A stretch of 64,000 bases of DNA from Tetmemena sp. SeJ-2015 (GCA_027382625.1 JAJKFJ010022828.1:248001-312000), one strand, 5' to 3'. Positions 18,306-29,186 are shown, numbered from the stretch's first letter. A program made the numbers and translations. Notes: a model not told the origin generated them from the letters alone.

Positions 18306-18934
18306 AGCGGATGCTGCAAAGACTCCGACAGCGGCCGGGCGGCTGGTCCTATGCCTTTGGCCAGGTACCGAAAGAGGGTATGCCGGAATGGCAGCCAAGG
18401 TCGGGGTTCCCGGATCAAAATCCTTCGTTCGCCTTTGCGATCGGGTTTGCCATATTCGGTGTGATCCCGACAATTTTGTCTGGCGTGACCTACACGCTTT
18501 GCCTTTGGTCGATCTTCGTTTTCATCCCGGTTGCCGGGCTCTTCGTCTCTCGATTGGTTCGCAGCTTCACGTTCCGGGATCTTCCGGCGAAGTCGGCCTG
18601 TCGGCTTCCCAGAAATGAGGCGGACGACCTTTGGCGCTCGTACCGCGAGACTGTGCTGATCGCGACCGCGATATGGCTTACGCTGGCAGTGCTATGCCTG
18701 ACCTGCGTCGCAATGATGCGAGCCGGGATGGGAGATGAATGGAACGCCTTCACCCGAACCATCCAGATGACTAAGGGTGGACCCTATTCCGAATATTTTA
18801 TCATTGAACTTGCCATGTTCATCAGCGGGGCAATCGCGCTGACCGGTCTTGTATGGTGGCCATTGACGATATTCTTTGAATGGCTGACGACCCGCGAGCG
18901 GGTTCGCCACTTGCAGGGGGAATGCTATGCGTAA
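18302..18934 (+). CDS. Hypothetical multi-pass membrane protein
   Basis: Not recognised. The 210-residue intact protein (MKRMLQRLRQRPGGWSYAFG) has about four hydrophobic helices: around residues 44-58, 61-84, 117-140 and 166-190. The start overlaps the upstream stop (ATGA) and the gene itself overlaps the following permease start by eight bases, so it is translationally coupled on both sides. Its base composition is noticeably less GC-rich than the neighbours. A gene inserted into a transporter operon without breaking the coupling is unusual; it may modify or anchor the transporter, or be a recent arrival. Confidence 0.75.
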   Translation: MKRMLQRLRQRPGGWSYAFGQVPKEGMPEWQPRSGFPDQNPSFAFAIGFAIFGVIPTILSGVTYTLCLWSIFVFIPVAGLFVSRLVRSFTFRDLPAKSACRLPRNEADDLWRSYRETVLIATAIWLTLAVLCLTCVAMMRAGMGDEWNAFTRTIQMTKGGPYSEYFIIELAMFISGAIALTGLVWWPLTIFFEWLTTRERVRHLQGECYA

Positions 18935-19840
18935 GGCACTTCCCGTCGTGGTTGTCCTCCTCGGTCTCCTCGTCCTGTGGTATCTGGCCACGGTCTGGAT
19001 GAATTCGGCTTGGGTCTATGATCAGGCCGCGCGCGAGGGGCGGACGGTGACGCTGGCCGAACTGATCCCGGCCACCATGGCGCAGGACCGCCCGCTTCTG
19101 CCGCCGCCGCATCAGGTGGCGGCGAAGCTGTGGGAGGGGCTGACGGCGCAGGCGGTGACCTCGAAGCGCAGTCTGGTCTATCACGGCTTCATCACCTTCC
19201 GCGGCACGATGTTCGGCTTTGCGCTGGGGATCGTGCTGGGGGTCGGGCTGGCCCTGGCCATCGTGCGCTTCCGTGTCATGGACCTGTCGGTCATGCCCTG
19301 GGCGATCATCAGCCAGACCGTGCCCATCGTCGCCATCGCGCCGATGATCCTGGCGGTGTCGAACAAGGTCGGCATCGACGGGCGCGAGGTCCCGAAGGCG
19401 ATCATCGCGGCCTATCTGTCCTTCTTCCCAGTGCTGGTGAGCATGGTGAAGGGGCTGCGCGCGCCCGACCAGATGCAGCTAGACCTGTTGAAGACCTGGG
19501 GCGCGAGCGAGATGCAGACCTTCCGCAAGCTGCGCTTGCCGGCCTCGATGCCCTATTTCTTCGCTTCGCTGAAAGTGGCGGTGGCGGCGGCGCTGGTCGG
19601 CACGATCGTCGGCGAATTGCCGACCGGCGCGGTCGAGGGGCTGGGGGCGCGGATGCTGATCGGCAGCCAGTATGGCGAGCCGCTGATCACCTGGGCCGCG
19701 CTTTTCGCCAGGCCATGCTGGCGGGGCTGCTGATCGGGCGGTGACCGGGCTTGGCGTCTGCCATTGCCGTGGGCGGTCGGCTATGCGCGCGGGCCATGAC
19801 CTGGCGCTGGGGTGGCCACTGGCTGGGGGCCTGGGCGTGA
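18927..19840 (+). CDS. ABC transporter permease 1
   Basis: Membrane subunit of the importer. It begins MRKALPVVVVLLGLLVLWYL at 18927; helices follow at GTMFGFALGIVLGVGLALAI and AYLSFFPVLVSMVKGL. The cytoplasmic loop contacting the ATPase, DLLKTWGASEMQTFRKLRLP ASMPYFFASLK, is typical of the BPD_transp_1 family. A frame change near 19705 precedes LFA-AMLAGLLIG, and a further shift leads to the TGA at 19838-19840. The second permease begins two bases later. Confidence 0.88.
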
Positions 19841-19841
19841 C

Positions 19842-20626
19842 GTGGCCATCGCCGGTCGCGCGCGGGCGCAGCGGGCTGGGGCGGCCTTCGGCGCGCTCTT
19901 TCGGCTTCACGCTACTGGTCCTGTGGGAGCGCCAGCCGGGCCGGTCTGGTCGAGCCGGTCGTCCTGCCTGCGCCTTCGGCGATTGCGGCGCGGATCGCGG
20001 TCTCGACCGAGATCCTCTGGGCCGATTTCGTGCAGACCGTGCTGAAAGGCGCGCTGTCGGGCTTCCTGATCGGCACCGGCGCCGCGATGGTGACGGCGGT
20101 GATCTGCGACCGGGTGCCCTTCCTGCGCGCGGGCCTTTTGCCCATCGGCAATTTCGTCGCCGCCCTGCCCATCGTGGGGATCGCGCCGATCCTTGTGATG
20201 TGGTTCGGTTTCGACTGGCAGTCGAAGGCGGCGGTCGTGGTCGTCATGGTGTTCTTTCCGGTGCTGGTGAACACGGTAGCGGGGCTGGCGGCATCGGAAC
20301 GGATGCAGCGCGACCTGATGGCGACCTGGGGCGCCAGCTACTGGCAAAGCCTGTGGAAGCTGCGCCTGCCCGCCGCCATGCCCTTCATCTTCAACGGCCT
20401 GAAAATCGCGGCCTCGCTGGCGCTGATCGGGGCCATCGTGGCCGAGTTTTTCGGCAGCCCGGTTGTCGGAATGGGCTTTCGCATCTCGACCGCCGCCGGT
20501 GTCTTGAACCTGGAACTGGTCTGGGCCGAGATTGCCGTTGCGGCATTGGCGGGATCGGCCTTTTATGGGCTGGTCGCGCTGATCGAACGGCGGGTGACGT
20601 TCTGGCACCCCTCGCAACGGAACTGA
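19842..20626 (+). CDS. ABC transporter permease 2
   Basis: Second membrane subunit, homologous to permease 1. The N-terminus is broken (VAIAGRARAQRAGAAFGALF from GTG 19842, then VVLPAPSAIAARIAVSTEIL in another frame); from 20030 the frame is continuous: VLKGALSGFLIGTGAAMVTA, APILVMWFGFDWQSKAAVVV and the ATPase-contact loop DLMATWGASYWQSLWKLRLP. It ends TFWHPSQRN at 20624-20626. Two distinct permeases imply a heterodimeric channel, as in riboflavin and pyrimidine-precursor transporters of this family. Confidence 0.87.
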
Positions 20627-20677
20627 AACCCTGATCCGGGCGCTGGAACGCCCGGGCGGCAACATGGAGGTGAGACG

Positions 20678-21667
20678 ATGAAAAAAACTGCTGACCGCCG
20701 GCCTTCTGGCCCTGATGGCGGGCGCGGCCCATGCCGAGGATGTGACGCTGCAACTGAAATGGGTCACGCAGGCGCAATTCGCGGGTTACTACGTCGCCAA
20801 GGACAAGGGTTTCTACGAGGAAGAGGGGCTGAACGTCACCATCAAGCCGGGCGGCCCCGACATCGCGCCGGAACAGGTGATCGCCTCGGGCCAGGCCGAT
20901 GTCATCACCACCTGGATGCCCGCCGCCCTGGCCGCGCGCGAACGCGGCGTGCCGCTGGTCAACATCGCCCAGCCCTTCAAGAATGGCGGGCTTGAGATCA
21001 CCTGCCGCAAGGATATGGGCGTCGAGACGACCGACGACTTCAAGGACAAGACCCTGGGCGTCTGGTTCTATGGCAATGAATATCCGTTCTATGCTTGGAT
21101 GGCGAAGCTGGGTCTGGCCACCGATGGTTCGGCCGGCGGCGTGACCGTGCTGAAACAGGCTTTCGACGTCTCGGCCCTGTTGCAGAAGCAGGCGGCCTGC
21201 GTGTCGACCATGACCTATAACGAATATGGTCAGGTCATGGATGCCGGGATCAAGCCGGAAGAGCTGACCACCTTCTCGTATCGCGACCAGGGCGTCGTGG
21301 TGCTGGAAGACGGGCTTTACGTCATGGAGGACAAGCTCGCCGATCCGGCATTCGCCGAGAAGATGGTCAAGTTCGTCCGCGCCTCGATGAAGGGATGGAA
21401 ATATGCCGAGGCCAACCCGGATGAGGCGGCCCAGATCGTCATCGACAATGACGAATCGGGTGCGCAGACGCTGGATCACCAGAAGTACATGATGACCGAG
21501 GTCGCCAAGCTGACGGCGGGCGGCACCGGCGCGCTGGACCGGCGATTACACGCGACGTGGCTTCGCTGCTGGCTGCCGTTTCGGCCCGAAACCCGGGCCA
21601 TCACCAGACGCCCGAAGGCATGGGCCTGACGCATGACATCTCGGACAAGGCTTGGCGCCCTGACTGA
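20678..21667 (+). CDS. ABC transporter substrate-binding protein, NMT1/THI5 family
   Basis: Periplasmic receptor of the importer. Start ATG 20678 is followed by seven A; with six A the product reads MKKLLTAGLL-ALMAGAAHA, a normal signal peptide, then EDVTLQLKWVTQAQFAGYYV and AKDKGFYEEEGLNVTIKPGG, diagnostic for the NMT1/THI5-like fold that binds pyrimidine-type ligands. WFYGNEYPFYAWMAKLGL and QKQAACVSTMTYNEYGQVM follow. Frame changes near 21540 and 21600-21630 precede ISDKAWRPD and TGA 21665-21667. The AT-rich homopolymer at the start is a clear example of a sequencing-type error. Confidence 0.93.
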
Positions 21668-21682
21668 GCTGCATGAACGGGG

Positions 21683-21707
21683 AAAGGGGCCTTTGCGGCC
21701 CCCTTTT
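21683..21707 (+). terminator. Rho-independent terminator after the transporter operon
   Basis: AAAGGGGCC (21683-21691), loop tttgc, then GGCCCCC running into TTTT (21697-21707), starting 15 bases after the binding protein stop. It closes the pyrimidine cluster. Confidence 0.85.
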
Positions 21708-21764
21708 CATTTTGTGTTGTAAATCTTCGCCGCGCCTGTAAAGAAACTTGAGGGGAGGAACGCC

Positions 21765-23020
21765 ATGGCGCTTTCGGCACTGGTCGGCACAAGGCCTGCG
21801 CGAGCGGCGGCTGGCGGCGGGGTGAAACAGGCCGAGCTTGCGGCGGCGGCAGGCGTGTCGGCGAGTTACCTGAACCTGATCGAGCACAACCGGCGCAATG
21901 TGACGCCGCCGGTTCTGGCGCGGCTGGCGGCGGCTTTGGGGCTGGCCCGTCCGCGCTCGGGAGAGCGAGCGGCGGGGGCCCCGGCCGAGACGGGCCCTGC
22001 CCTGCCCGCGCGGGGCAACTGGAGCGGACGAAGACGCCAGATCGGCCTATCCGCGCGCCCTGGCGGAGCGGCTGCAGGCGGGGGCCCGGCGGAGCGCGCT
22101 TTCGCGGCGCTGAACGACCGGTGTGAGCCACGACCCGCATCTGTCTGCGGGCTGCACCGATTTCTGTCGGCCCGTCCGGGGTGCGGGCCACGGCGGCGAT
22201 CCTGGCCGAGACCGAGGATCTTGACCCGGAATGGCGGGCCCCCTTCCACGCAATCTCTATGCGACAGCGAAAGGCTGGCCGAGGGGGCCGAGGCGCTGGT
22301 GGCCTATCTCGACCGGACCGAGACCGAGCCGGAAGAGGGGCTGGCCACGCCGCAGGACGAGGCCGAAGGCTGGCTGGCGGCGCGGGGCTGGCATCTGGCC
22401 GAGGCCGATCTGCCCGATGGCATGGCGGGATTGCGCGACGAGATCGCGGGTCTGGCCTCAAGCGCCGCGGTCGCTGGCGGGGCGCGGCTGGCCCAGGCGC
22501 GCGAGGATGCGGCCCTTCTGCCGCGCGCGGGTTTTGCGCAGGCCCTGGCCGAGCTGGGCCCCGACCCGGCGCGGATCGCGGCGCGGTTCGGCAGCGGGGT
22601 TCTGGCGGCGATGCGGCGCATCGCGCTTTGGCCCGGCGCGGCGGCGGGACTGGTGGCCTGCGACGCCTCGGGGACGCTGATCTTTCGTAAACGGCCGAGG
22701 GCTTTGCCTTGCCGCGCTTTGGCGCGGCCTGTCCGCTTTGGCCGCTGTACATGGCGCTGGCCCGGCCCGGACTTCCGGTCGAGATGCGGCTGGAAACCGC
22801 GGGTCCGGCAGGGGCAGCCTTCCGGCGCTGGCCTTTTGCGAGGCGCGCCAGCCCTTTGGCTTGCGGGCCTGATCTGCGCGAGGCGGCGATGCTGATCCTT
22901 CCCGATGCGGCGCCCGCGCCGGGCCGGGCCGCCCTGCCGGTCGGATCGACCTGCCGGATCTGTGCGCAGGCCGCGTGTCCCGCGCGGCGCGAACCCTCGA
23001 TCCTGCGCGAGGCGCAATAG
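21765..23020 (+). CDS. XRE family regulator of the ScfR/PccR type
   Basis: Helix-turn-helix regulators of this type control short-chain acyl-CoA metabolism. The N-terminal XRE domain reads KQAELAAAAGVSASYLNLIE and HNRRNVTPPVLARLAAALG. The C-terminal half has LATPQDEAEGWLAARGWHLA and ends, in another frame, LPVGSTCRICAQAACPARRE PSIL, the family's Cys pair. Frame changes are frequent (near 21800, 21960-22260, 22690, 22840), so the middle is poorly readable. About 418 residues. It is monocistronic as far as can be seen; the next gene starts 100 bases later. Confidence 0.85.
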
Positions 23021-23122
23021 ACCGCGACCAAAGCCGCAGTGTTCCGGGCCGCGCGCGTTTTGACAGGCGGGGGGACTTGTGGAACAGTGGCGGCACGGAG
23101 CCATGGGAGGGGCAGGACAGGC

Positions 23123-23523
23123 ATGGCGCACATGTCCTACTGGTCGAGGACGAGCCGCATATCGCCGAGGCGATCTGTTTCATCCTGTCGCGCGACGGCT
23201 GGGAGGTCACCCATCTGGCCGAGGGGGACAGGGTCCTTGCGGCGGTGCGGCGGCTTGCGCCGGCGCTGGTGATCCTGGACCAGCAGCTTCCCGGCCTGTC
23301 GGGCCTTGATCTTCTGGCCGCATTGCGCGCCGATCCGGCCACGGCGGACCTGCCGGTCCTGATGCTGACGGCGCGGGGCCATCCGCGCGACCGCGAGGCG
23401 GCGGTGCGGGCGGGGGCCAGCCATTTCATGGCCAAGCCTTTCTCGAATGCCGAAATGCGCGCGGCGGTGCGGGCCTTGACCGCGCCGGGCCTGCCTGCCG
23501 CATCCGCCCCCGGAGCGGCATGA
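23123..23523 (+). CDS. Single-domain response regulator
   Basis: CheY-like receiver without an output domain. The body reads VLLVEDEPHIAEAICFILSR, LVILDQQLPGLSGLDLLAAL (phosphoacceptor Asp in ILDQQ) and LMLTARGHPRD, with the conserved Lys in FMAKPFSNAEM. The natural start appears to be ATG 23123 (MAH) with a one-base shift within ten bases, giving MAHVLLVEDEP. The stop overlaps the next start (ATGA at 23520), and a histidine kinase follows, so it is probably the kinase's partner. Confidence 0.85.
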
Positions 23524-23802
23524 AGCGCCCGGCCCGCCCGCTGTTCCTGGCCCCACGCCCCTATCGCCGCCGCCGTCTGCGCGACGCGGCGCGCCTGCTG
23601 CCGGTCTTTGGGGCCTTCCTGTTCATCGTGCCCGTCCTGTGGTCGCCGCCGGGCGAGGGCGCGCGCCGCCTGTCGGGGGATGTGGTCTATTTCTTCGCCA
23701 ACTGGGTCTTGCTGATCGCCACCGCCGCCGCCTTCGCCCGCGGCCTGTCGCGGCAGGACACGGCAGGGCGCGAGGATGAGCCGGACGAGGCTGAAGACAT
23801 AG
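23520..23802 (+). CDS. Small membrane protein between response regulator and kinase
   Basis: Not recognised beyond a recurring rhodobacterial neighbour of such kinases. It starts MKRPARPLFLAPRPYRRRRL with a strongly basic head, then a membrane helix LLPVFGAFLFIVPVLW and a second one VVYFFANWVLLIATAAAFA; the tail is acidic (REDEPDEAED). Two helices with positive-inside character. The open frame runs on to 23849, but the kinase starts at 23806, so I place the end at TAG 23800-23802, one frame away. Confidence 0.6.
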
Positions 23803-23805
23803 ACC

Positions 23806-26461
23806 ATGCCGTTCAAACCTTCTGGTCCTGTCCTGTCTGGCCTATGTGATCTTTCTGTTCGGCGTCGCCTTTTGGGTCGAGGGGCGGGCGCGGCTGGGGC
23901 GGCTGCGCTGGCTGCGCTCGCCCGTGATCTACACGCTGTCGCTGTCGATCTATTGCACGGCCTGGACCTTTTACGGCGCGGTCGGATATGCGGCGCGGTC
24001 GGGGCTGGAGTTTGTGACGATCTACCTTGGCCCGACGCTGGTCTTCGTGGGCTGGTGGTGGGTGTTGCGCAAGCTGGTCAGGATCGGGCGGCAGCAGCGG
24101 GTCACGAGCATCGCCGACCTGATCTCCAGCCGCTTCGGCAAGTCGAACTTGCTGGGCGTGGTGGTCACGCTGATCGCGGTGGTGGCGGCGACGCCCTATA
24201 TCGCGTTGCAATTGCAATCGGTCTCCTGTCCTTTCAGGCTTTGCCGCCTCACGCCCGACCGCGACCGCGCCAACCCGAGTGACGGCGTCTGGGTGGCGGG
24301 GGGCCTCGCGCTGTTCACCATCCTGTTCGGGACGCGCAATCTGGACGCCAAGGAACAGCATCACGGCGTGGTGCTGGCCATCGCGGTCGAGGCGGTGGTG
24401 AAGCTGGTGGCGCTTCTGGCGGTCGGGGTCTTCGTGTCTGGGGGTGGGGCGGGCTGTCGGGCATCGTCGCGGGATCGACGCCTCGCCCCTCGCGGAGTGG
24501 GACATCGGCCGGGCCGCTGGGCCGGGTTATCTTCCTTGCGGGCGGCCGCCGTGTTTGCCTGCCGCGGATGTTTCAGGTCATGGTGGTCGAGAACAGCGAT
24601 GACGGACAGCTTGCCCGGGCAAGCTGGGCCTTTCCCGCCTATCTGATGCTGATGAGCCTGTTCATCGTGCCCATCGCGGTGATCGGGCTGGAGCGGATGC
24701 CCGAAGGGGCCAATCCCGACATGTTCGTGCTGACCCTTCCCTTGGCCGAGGGGCAGGCGGGGCTGGCGATGCTGGCGTTCCTTGGCGGGTTCTCTTCGGC
24801 GACCTCGATGGTGATCGTGGAATCGATCGCGCTGGCGACGATGGTGTCGAACCATATCGTCATGCCGCTGTGGCTGCGGCTGCGCCGGGCCGAGGGGCTG
24901 GGCCAGGATCTGCGCGGGCTGGTCCTGAACGCGCGACGGGTGTCGATCGGTCTCGTCCTGGCCATGGGCTATGGCTATTACCACCTGTCGGGCGGCTCGT
25001 CCGCGCTGGCGGCGATGGGGCTGATCGCCTTTGCCGGAGTGGCGCAGGTGTTGCCCGTGTTGCTGGGTGGCATCTTCTGGGCGGGGCGCGCGGGCCGGGG
25101 CGGCGGCGGGTCTGGTTCTGGGCTTCGTGACCTGGGCCTATGCGCTGTTCCTGCCGTCTTTCGGGCCGGATGCGTTCCTTCCGGCCCGGCTTCTGGGCCC
25201 AAGGGCCCTGGGGGATCGCTGGCTTTCGGCCCGAGGGGCTGTTCGGGACCGAACAGATGGACACGCTGACCGATGCGCTGTTCTGGTCGCTTCTGTTGAA
25301 CGCTTCGGCTTTTTCCTGATTTCGGTCCTGACCTTCCCGGCCCGGTCGAGCGGATGCAGGGGGCTGCTTTCGTCAATGTCTTCGACGCGACGGTGGGCCG
25401 GAACGCTGGGGCGGGCGCGGCCGAGCCCGAGGATCTGCTGGCCATGGCGCAGCGCATCCTGGGCGATGAGGCGGCGCAGACGCTGTTCGAAGGGCGGCGC
25501 GGCGGCAGGGCAAGAAAGCTCGACCTGCCCGGCCCGCCGCCTTTCCCCCGGCGCTCGAGGCGCGTCTGTCGGATCGGTCGGTGCGGCCACCGCCATGCGA
25601 TGATCTCGAAACTGGTCGGACGCGAGACGGTGTCGGTCGAGGACCTGATGGCCGTGGCGAACGAGACCGCGCAGATCATGGAATATTCCGCCCAGCTTGA
25701 AACGCAGCGCGAGGAGTTGACCCGCACCGCAGGCGCGCTGCGCGAGGCGAACGAGAAGCTGAAGCAGCTTTCGGTGCAGAAGGACGCCTTTCTCAGCCAG
25801 ATCAGCCATGAATTGCGCACGCCCATGACCTCGATCCGCGCTTTTTCCGAGATCCTCTCCGAAGGCGACCTGCCGCCCGAGATGGTGGCGCGCAATGGCC
25901 GCATCATCCAGGACGAGGCCAAGCGGCTGACCCGGCTTCTGGACGATCTTCTGGACCTTTCGGTGCTGGAAAGCGGGCGGGTGCAGCTTTCGCTGGGCTT
26001 GGCCAATCTGCGCGAAATGATCGACCGCGCGATCCAGGCTTCGGAACAGGTGAAGCCGGAAAAGACCTTTGTCATCTGGCGCGACCTTGCCTCGGAGAAC
26101 CTGTTCCTGCGCACCGATGCCGACCGGCTGACCCAGGTCTTCATCAACCTGATCTCGAACGCACGGAAGTATTGCGAGGCAGAGGCGCCCGAGATCCGCA
26201 TCACGGTGCGGATGCGCGCCGGGCGGGTGCGGATCGACATTGCCGACAATGGCAAGGGCATCCCGCGCGAGGCGCAGGCGGTGATCTTCGAGAAGTTCAC
26301 CGGCTGCCCGGCGAATGCGAGCCAAGGGCGCAGGTCTTGGTCTGGCGATCTGCCGCGAGCTGGTGGCCAATCTGGGCGGCACCATCGCCTATCTGCCGGG
26401 ACAGGGCGGCGCGGCCTTTCGCATCATCCTGCCCCTGCGGCTTGAGGCGCGCGCGGCCTGA
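23806..26461 (+). CDS. Sodium:solute symporter-fused sensor histidine kinase
   Basis: Hybrid membrane sensor: an N-terminal symporter-like module and a C-terminal kinase, as in CbrA-type proteins. Helices begin MPFKLLVLSCLAYVIFLFGV (after removing one C at 23818), followed by YTLSLSIYCTAWTFYGAVGY and many more to about 25.2 kb. The kinase part: coiled coil ETQREELTRTAGALREANEK, H-box QISHELRTPMTSIRAFSEIL, N-box INLISNARKY, G box DNGKGIP, ending LGLAICRELVANLGG. Frame changes near 24230, 24460-24560, 25110-25350 and 26310. About 880 residues. The response regulator lies two genes upstream. Confidence 0.88.
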
Positions 26462-26569
26462 ACCGGACAGGCGGCTTGCCCGGATTAACCCTTCTGCAAG
26501 GGCGCGATGGCTAGTCTGGCCGCGCGGGCGCATGATGGCGCCGCGCGATGGTCGGGACGGGCCGCGGAT

Positions 26570-27601
26570 ATGAGCGAGATCATCCGGCGCAAGATGGCGC
26601 GCGGGGCCGCCTCGGGCGGCGAAGGCGGGCCCGGGGGGCGTCAGGGCTGGGGGCTGGCCTTCGCGCGCGCCTGCGCGAGGAGGCGCATGTCGAGGTGACG
26701 CCCTGGCCGGGCGCGGCGGGGTCTTGCGGAATTGCTGGACATGCCGCCCGAGCGGGCGATGATCGTGCTTCTGGACGGGCCGGGGGGCGGGCTGGGCATG
26801 ATCGCCCTCTCGCCCGATCTTCTGGCTGCGCTGATCGAGATGCAGACCATTGGCAAGGTCGCGGCCCATCCGCCGACGCAGCGCCGCCCGACCCGCACCG
26901 ATGCGGCCATGGTGACCGGCATCCTGGACCGCGCGCTGATCGAGCTTGAGGGGATTCTGGCCGAAGAGGCGGATTTCGAATGGGCGGGCGGGTTCCGCTA
27001 TGCCTCGTTCCTGGAAGACCCGCGCCCCCTTGGACTTTTGCTCGACGATCAGCCCTATCGCGTGCTGCTGGCCGATCTGGCGCTGGCGAGGCGGGCCGGA
27101 GGCCAGGTCATCCTTGCCCTTCCGGCCCGAGGCAGGGGCCCCCGGGCCCGACGGTTCGGCGTGGCGGCAAGACGCCGCCGCGCGAACGGCGCGGGCTTTG
27201 CCGCCGCTTGGGGGGAGGCGGGAGGCGGCGGATGCGTGCTCGACTCGGTGATCGCCCGCGTGACCCTGCCGCTGCGCGAGTCATGGCGCGGAAGCGGGGC
27301 AGGTGCTGGCGCTGACCGGCGCGGCGCTGGAAAAGATCACGCTGGTCGGCATTGACGGGCGGCCGCTGGGTCTGGCGCGTTGGCCAGCATCGCGGGATGC
27401 GGGCGTTCGGCTGGCCGATGTGCCGGGGGCCGAGGGCGGCGAAGGCGGCGGCGCGGGGATGGAAGAGACCCCCGCCCCGCCGCGACGGATTTCGATCCTG
27501 GCGCGATGGAGATGGCTCCGCCGATTGATTTCGGGCAGGGCGGCGATGAGGCGGGTTTCCCCGCCTTCGACGCTGCCCAGGGCTTTCTGGCGACCGCTAG
27601 A
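26570..27601 (+). CDS. FliM/FliN C-terminal (SpoA) domain-like protein
   Basis: Distant relative of flagellar motor switch proteins. It starts MSEIIRRKMARGAASGGEGG at 26570; in the middle MIALSPDLLAALIEMQTIGK and RRPTRTDAAMVTGILDRALI resemble the FliM middle domain, and the C-terminal DSVIARVTLPL, VLALTGAALEKITLVGIDGR the SpoA domain. Frame changes near 26670, 26715, 27085-27230 and 27290. The tail EMAPPIDFGQGGDEAGFPAF is acidic and ends around 27600, overlapping or abutting the convergent DUF442 gene. No other flagellar gene is nearby, so its role is open. Confidence 0.7.
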
Positions 27602-27607
27602 CGCGCC

Positions 27608-28032
27608 TCAGCGTTCGGCCAGCGCCGCGATCTGGCCGCGCAGCGGCTCGAGGTTATAGCCGAAGCGGGCGGGGGTGGCGATCAGCTCGTCCACCGGGCG
27701 GTTGCCCGCTTCGCTGAGCGCCCAGACGATCGACGAGCGGTTGCCGCTGGCGCAATAGGCGAAGACCGGGCCTTTGGCTTCGGCCCGCGCCTGGGCCTGG
27801 GCTTCGACATTGGCCATTGTCAGCGCGCCGCCAATCACCGGGTTCGCGACGAAGGTCAGGCCCAGCGCCTCGGCCGCGGCCTGCATCACCGGCGTGTGCA
27901 GGTGGGGGGGGATTTCGCCGTCGGGGCGGTTGTCGATCACCGTGGTGTAGCCTGCGGCCTTGATCGCGGGCAGGTCTGCGGGGTCGATCTGGGGCGAGAC
28001 GGCGTAATCGTCGGTCAGCGGGCGGATGTCAT
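27608..28032 (-). CDS. DUF442 / TIGR01244 sulfur transferase-like phosphatase-fold protein
   Basis: Cytoplasmic protein with a dual-specificity phosphatase/rhodanese-like fold, commonly paired with a persulfide dioxygenase. The P-loop is YCASGNRSSIVWAL, with the active Cys. The N-terminus LTDDYAVSPQIDPADLPAIK and YTTVIDNRPDGE follows after one base is missing near ATG 28032 (MDIRPL expected). It ends LRGQIAALAER at 27608. About 141 residues. The persulfide dioxygenase gene starts the unit upstream with 86 bases between. Confidence 0.87.
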
Positions 28033-28118
28033 TGCGGCGTCCTGTCTGGCAAAGCTGGTTTTCGGGGCCGCAGACTAAGCGCTGCGGGGCGCGGGCGGAA
28101 GACCCCCCCTGTCGGGGG

Positions 28119-28991
28119 TCACAGCCGGTTGACCGGCACTTTCAGATAGACGGTGCCATTGTCCTCGGGCTCGGGCATCTGGCCTGCGCGCATGTTGACC
28201 TGCAGCGAGGGCACGATCAGCCTGGGCATCGCCAGCGTCGCATCGCGCGCCTTGCGCATGGCGACGAATTCGGCGCGGCTCTTGCCGCCGATATGGACAT
28301 TGCGGCTCTTTTCCTCGGCCACGGTGGTTTCCCAGGCGAAACTGTCGCGGCCGGGCGCCTTGTAATCGTGGCAGACGAAGATCCGGGTGGCATCGGGCAG
28401 GGCCAGGATCTTCTGCATCGACTCCCACAGATCCTCGGCGGACCCGCCCGGAAAATCGCAGCGGGCGGTGCCGAAATCGGGCATGAAGAGCGTGTCGCCG
28501 ACAAAGGCCGCATCACCGATGACATAGGTCAGGCAGGCGGGGGTATGGCCGGGGGTGTGCATCACCTCGCCGCGCAACTGGCCGATCTGGAAGGTGTCGC
28601 CCTCGCGGAACAGCCGTCGAACTGGCTCCGTCGCGCTGGAAGCGGGTGCCTTCGTTGAAGATCTTGCCAAAGGTTTCCTGAATGACGGTGATGCGGTCGC
28701 CGATGCCGATCTTGCCGCCGAGCCGTTCCTGAAGATAGGGCGCCGCCGAGAGGTGGTCGGCGTGGACATGGGTTTCCAAAAGCCAGTCGACCCGCCAGCC
28801 TTTCTCGCGCACGAAGGGCGACCACAGGTCGGCCGAACGGGTGTCGGTGCGGCCCGAGGCATGGTCGAAGTCGAGGACCGAGTCGATCACCGCGCAGGCG
28901 CTGCCCTGCGGGTCACGCAGCACATAGGTGACGGTGTTGGTCGCCTCGTCGAAAAAGGCATGGACTTCGGGGCGAGCTCGGGTTCCGGCAT
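28119..28991 (-). CDS. Persulfide dioxygenase (ETHE1/Blh-type metallo-beta-lactamase fold)
   Basis: Non-heme iron enzyme oxidising glutathione persulfide to sulfite. The metal motif LLETHVHADHLSAAPYLQ, then HTPGHTPACLTYVIGD, FVGDTLFMPDFGTARCDFPG and IFVCHDYKAPG with the remaining ligands. Start MPEPEL at 28991, with frame changes near 28965, 28815 and 28620. About 290 residues, ending YLKVPVNRL at 28119. It is followed by a DUF442 gene, the classic sulfide detoxification pair; an ArsR regulator of the SqrR/BigR type lies 10 kb away. Confidence 0.9.
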
Positions 28992-29186
28992 GGTCGTATC
29001 CTCGTGTGATCGCGCCCGCGCGGGCCCTGGTCCGGGGCGCAGCCCGCCATTCGCGCGCCGGGCCAATCTAGGCGCGCGGCAGACGAATATCCAGTCGTGA
29101 ATGTGTTCGCGCAGAGGCTGGGTTGACCTGCGTCAAGGCGCGCGGCGCGGCAATGGTCCAGGGTGGCCGCCGGACAGGAGGATGGG

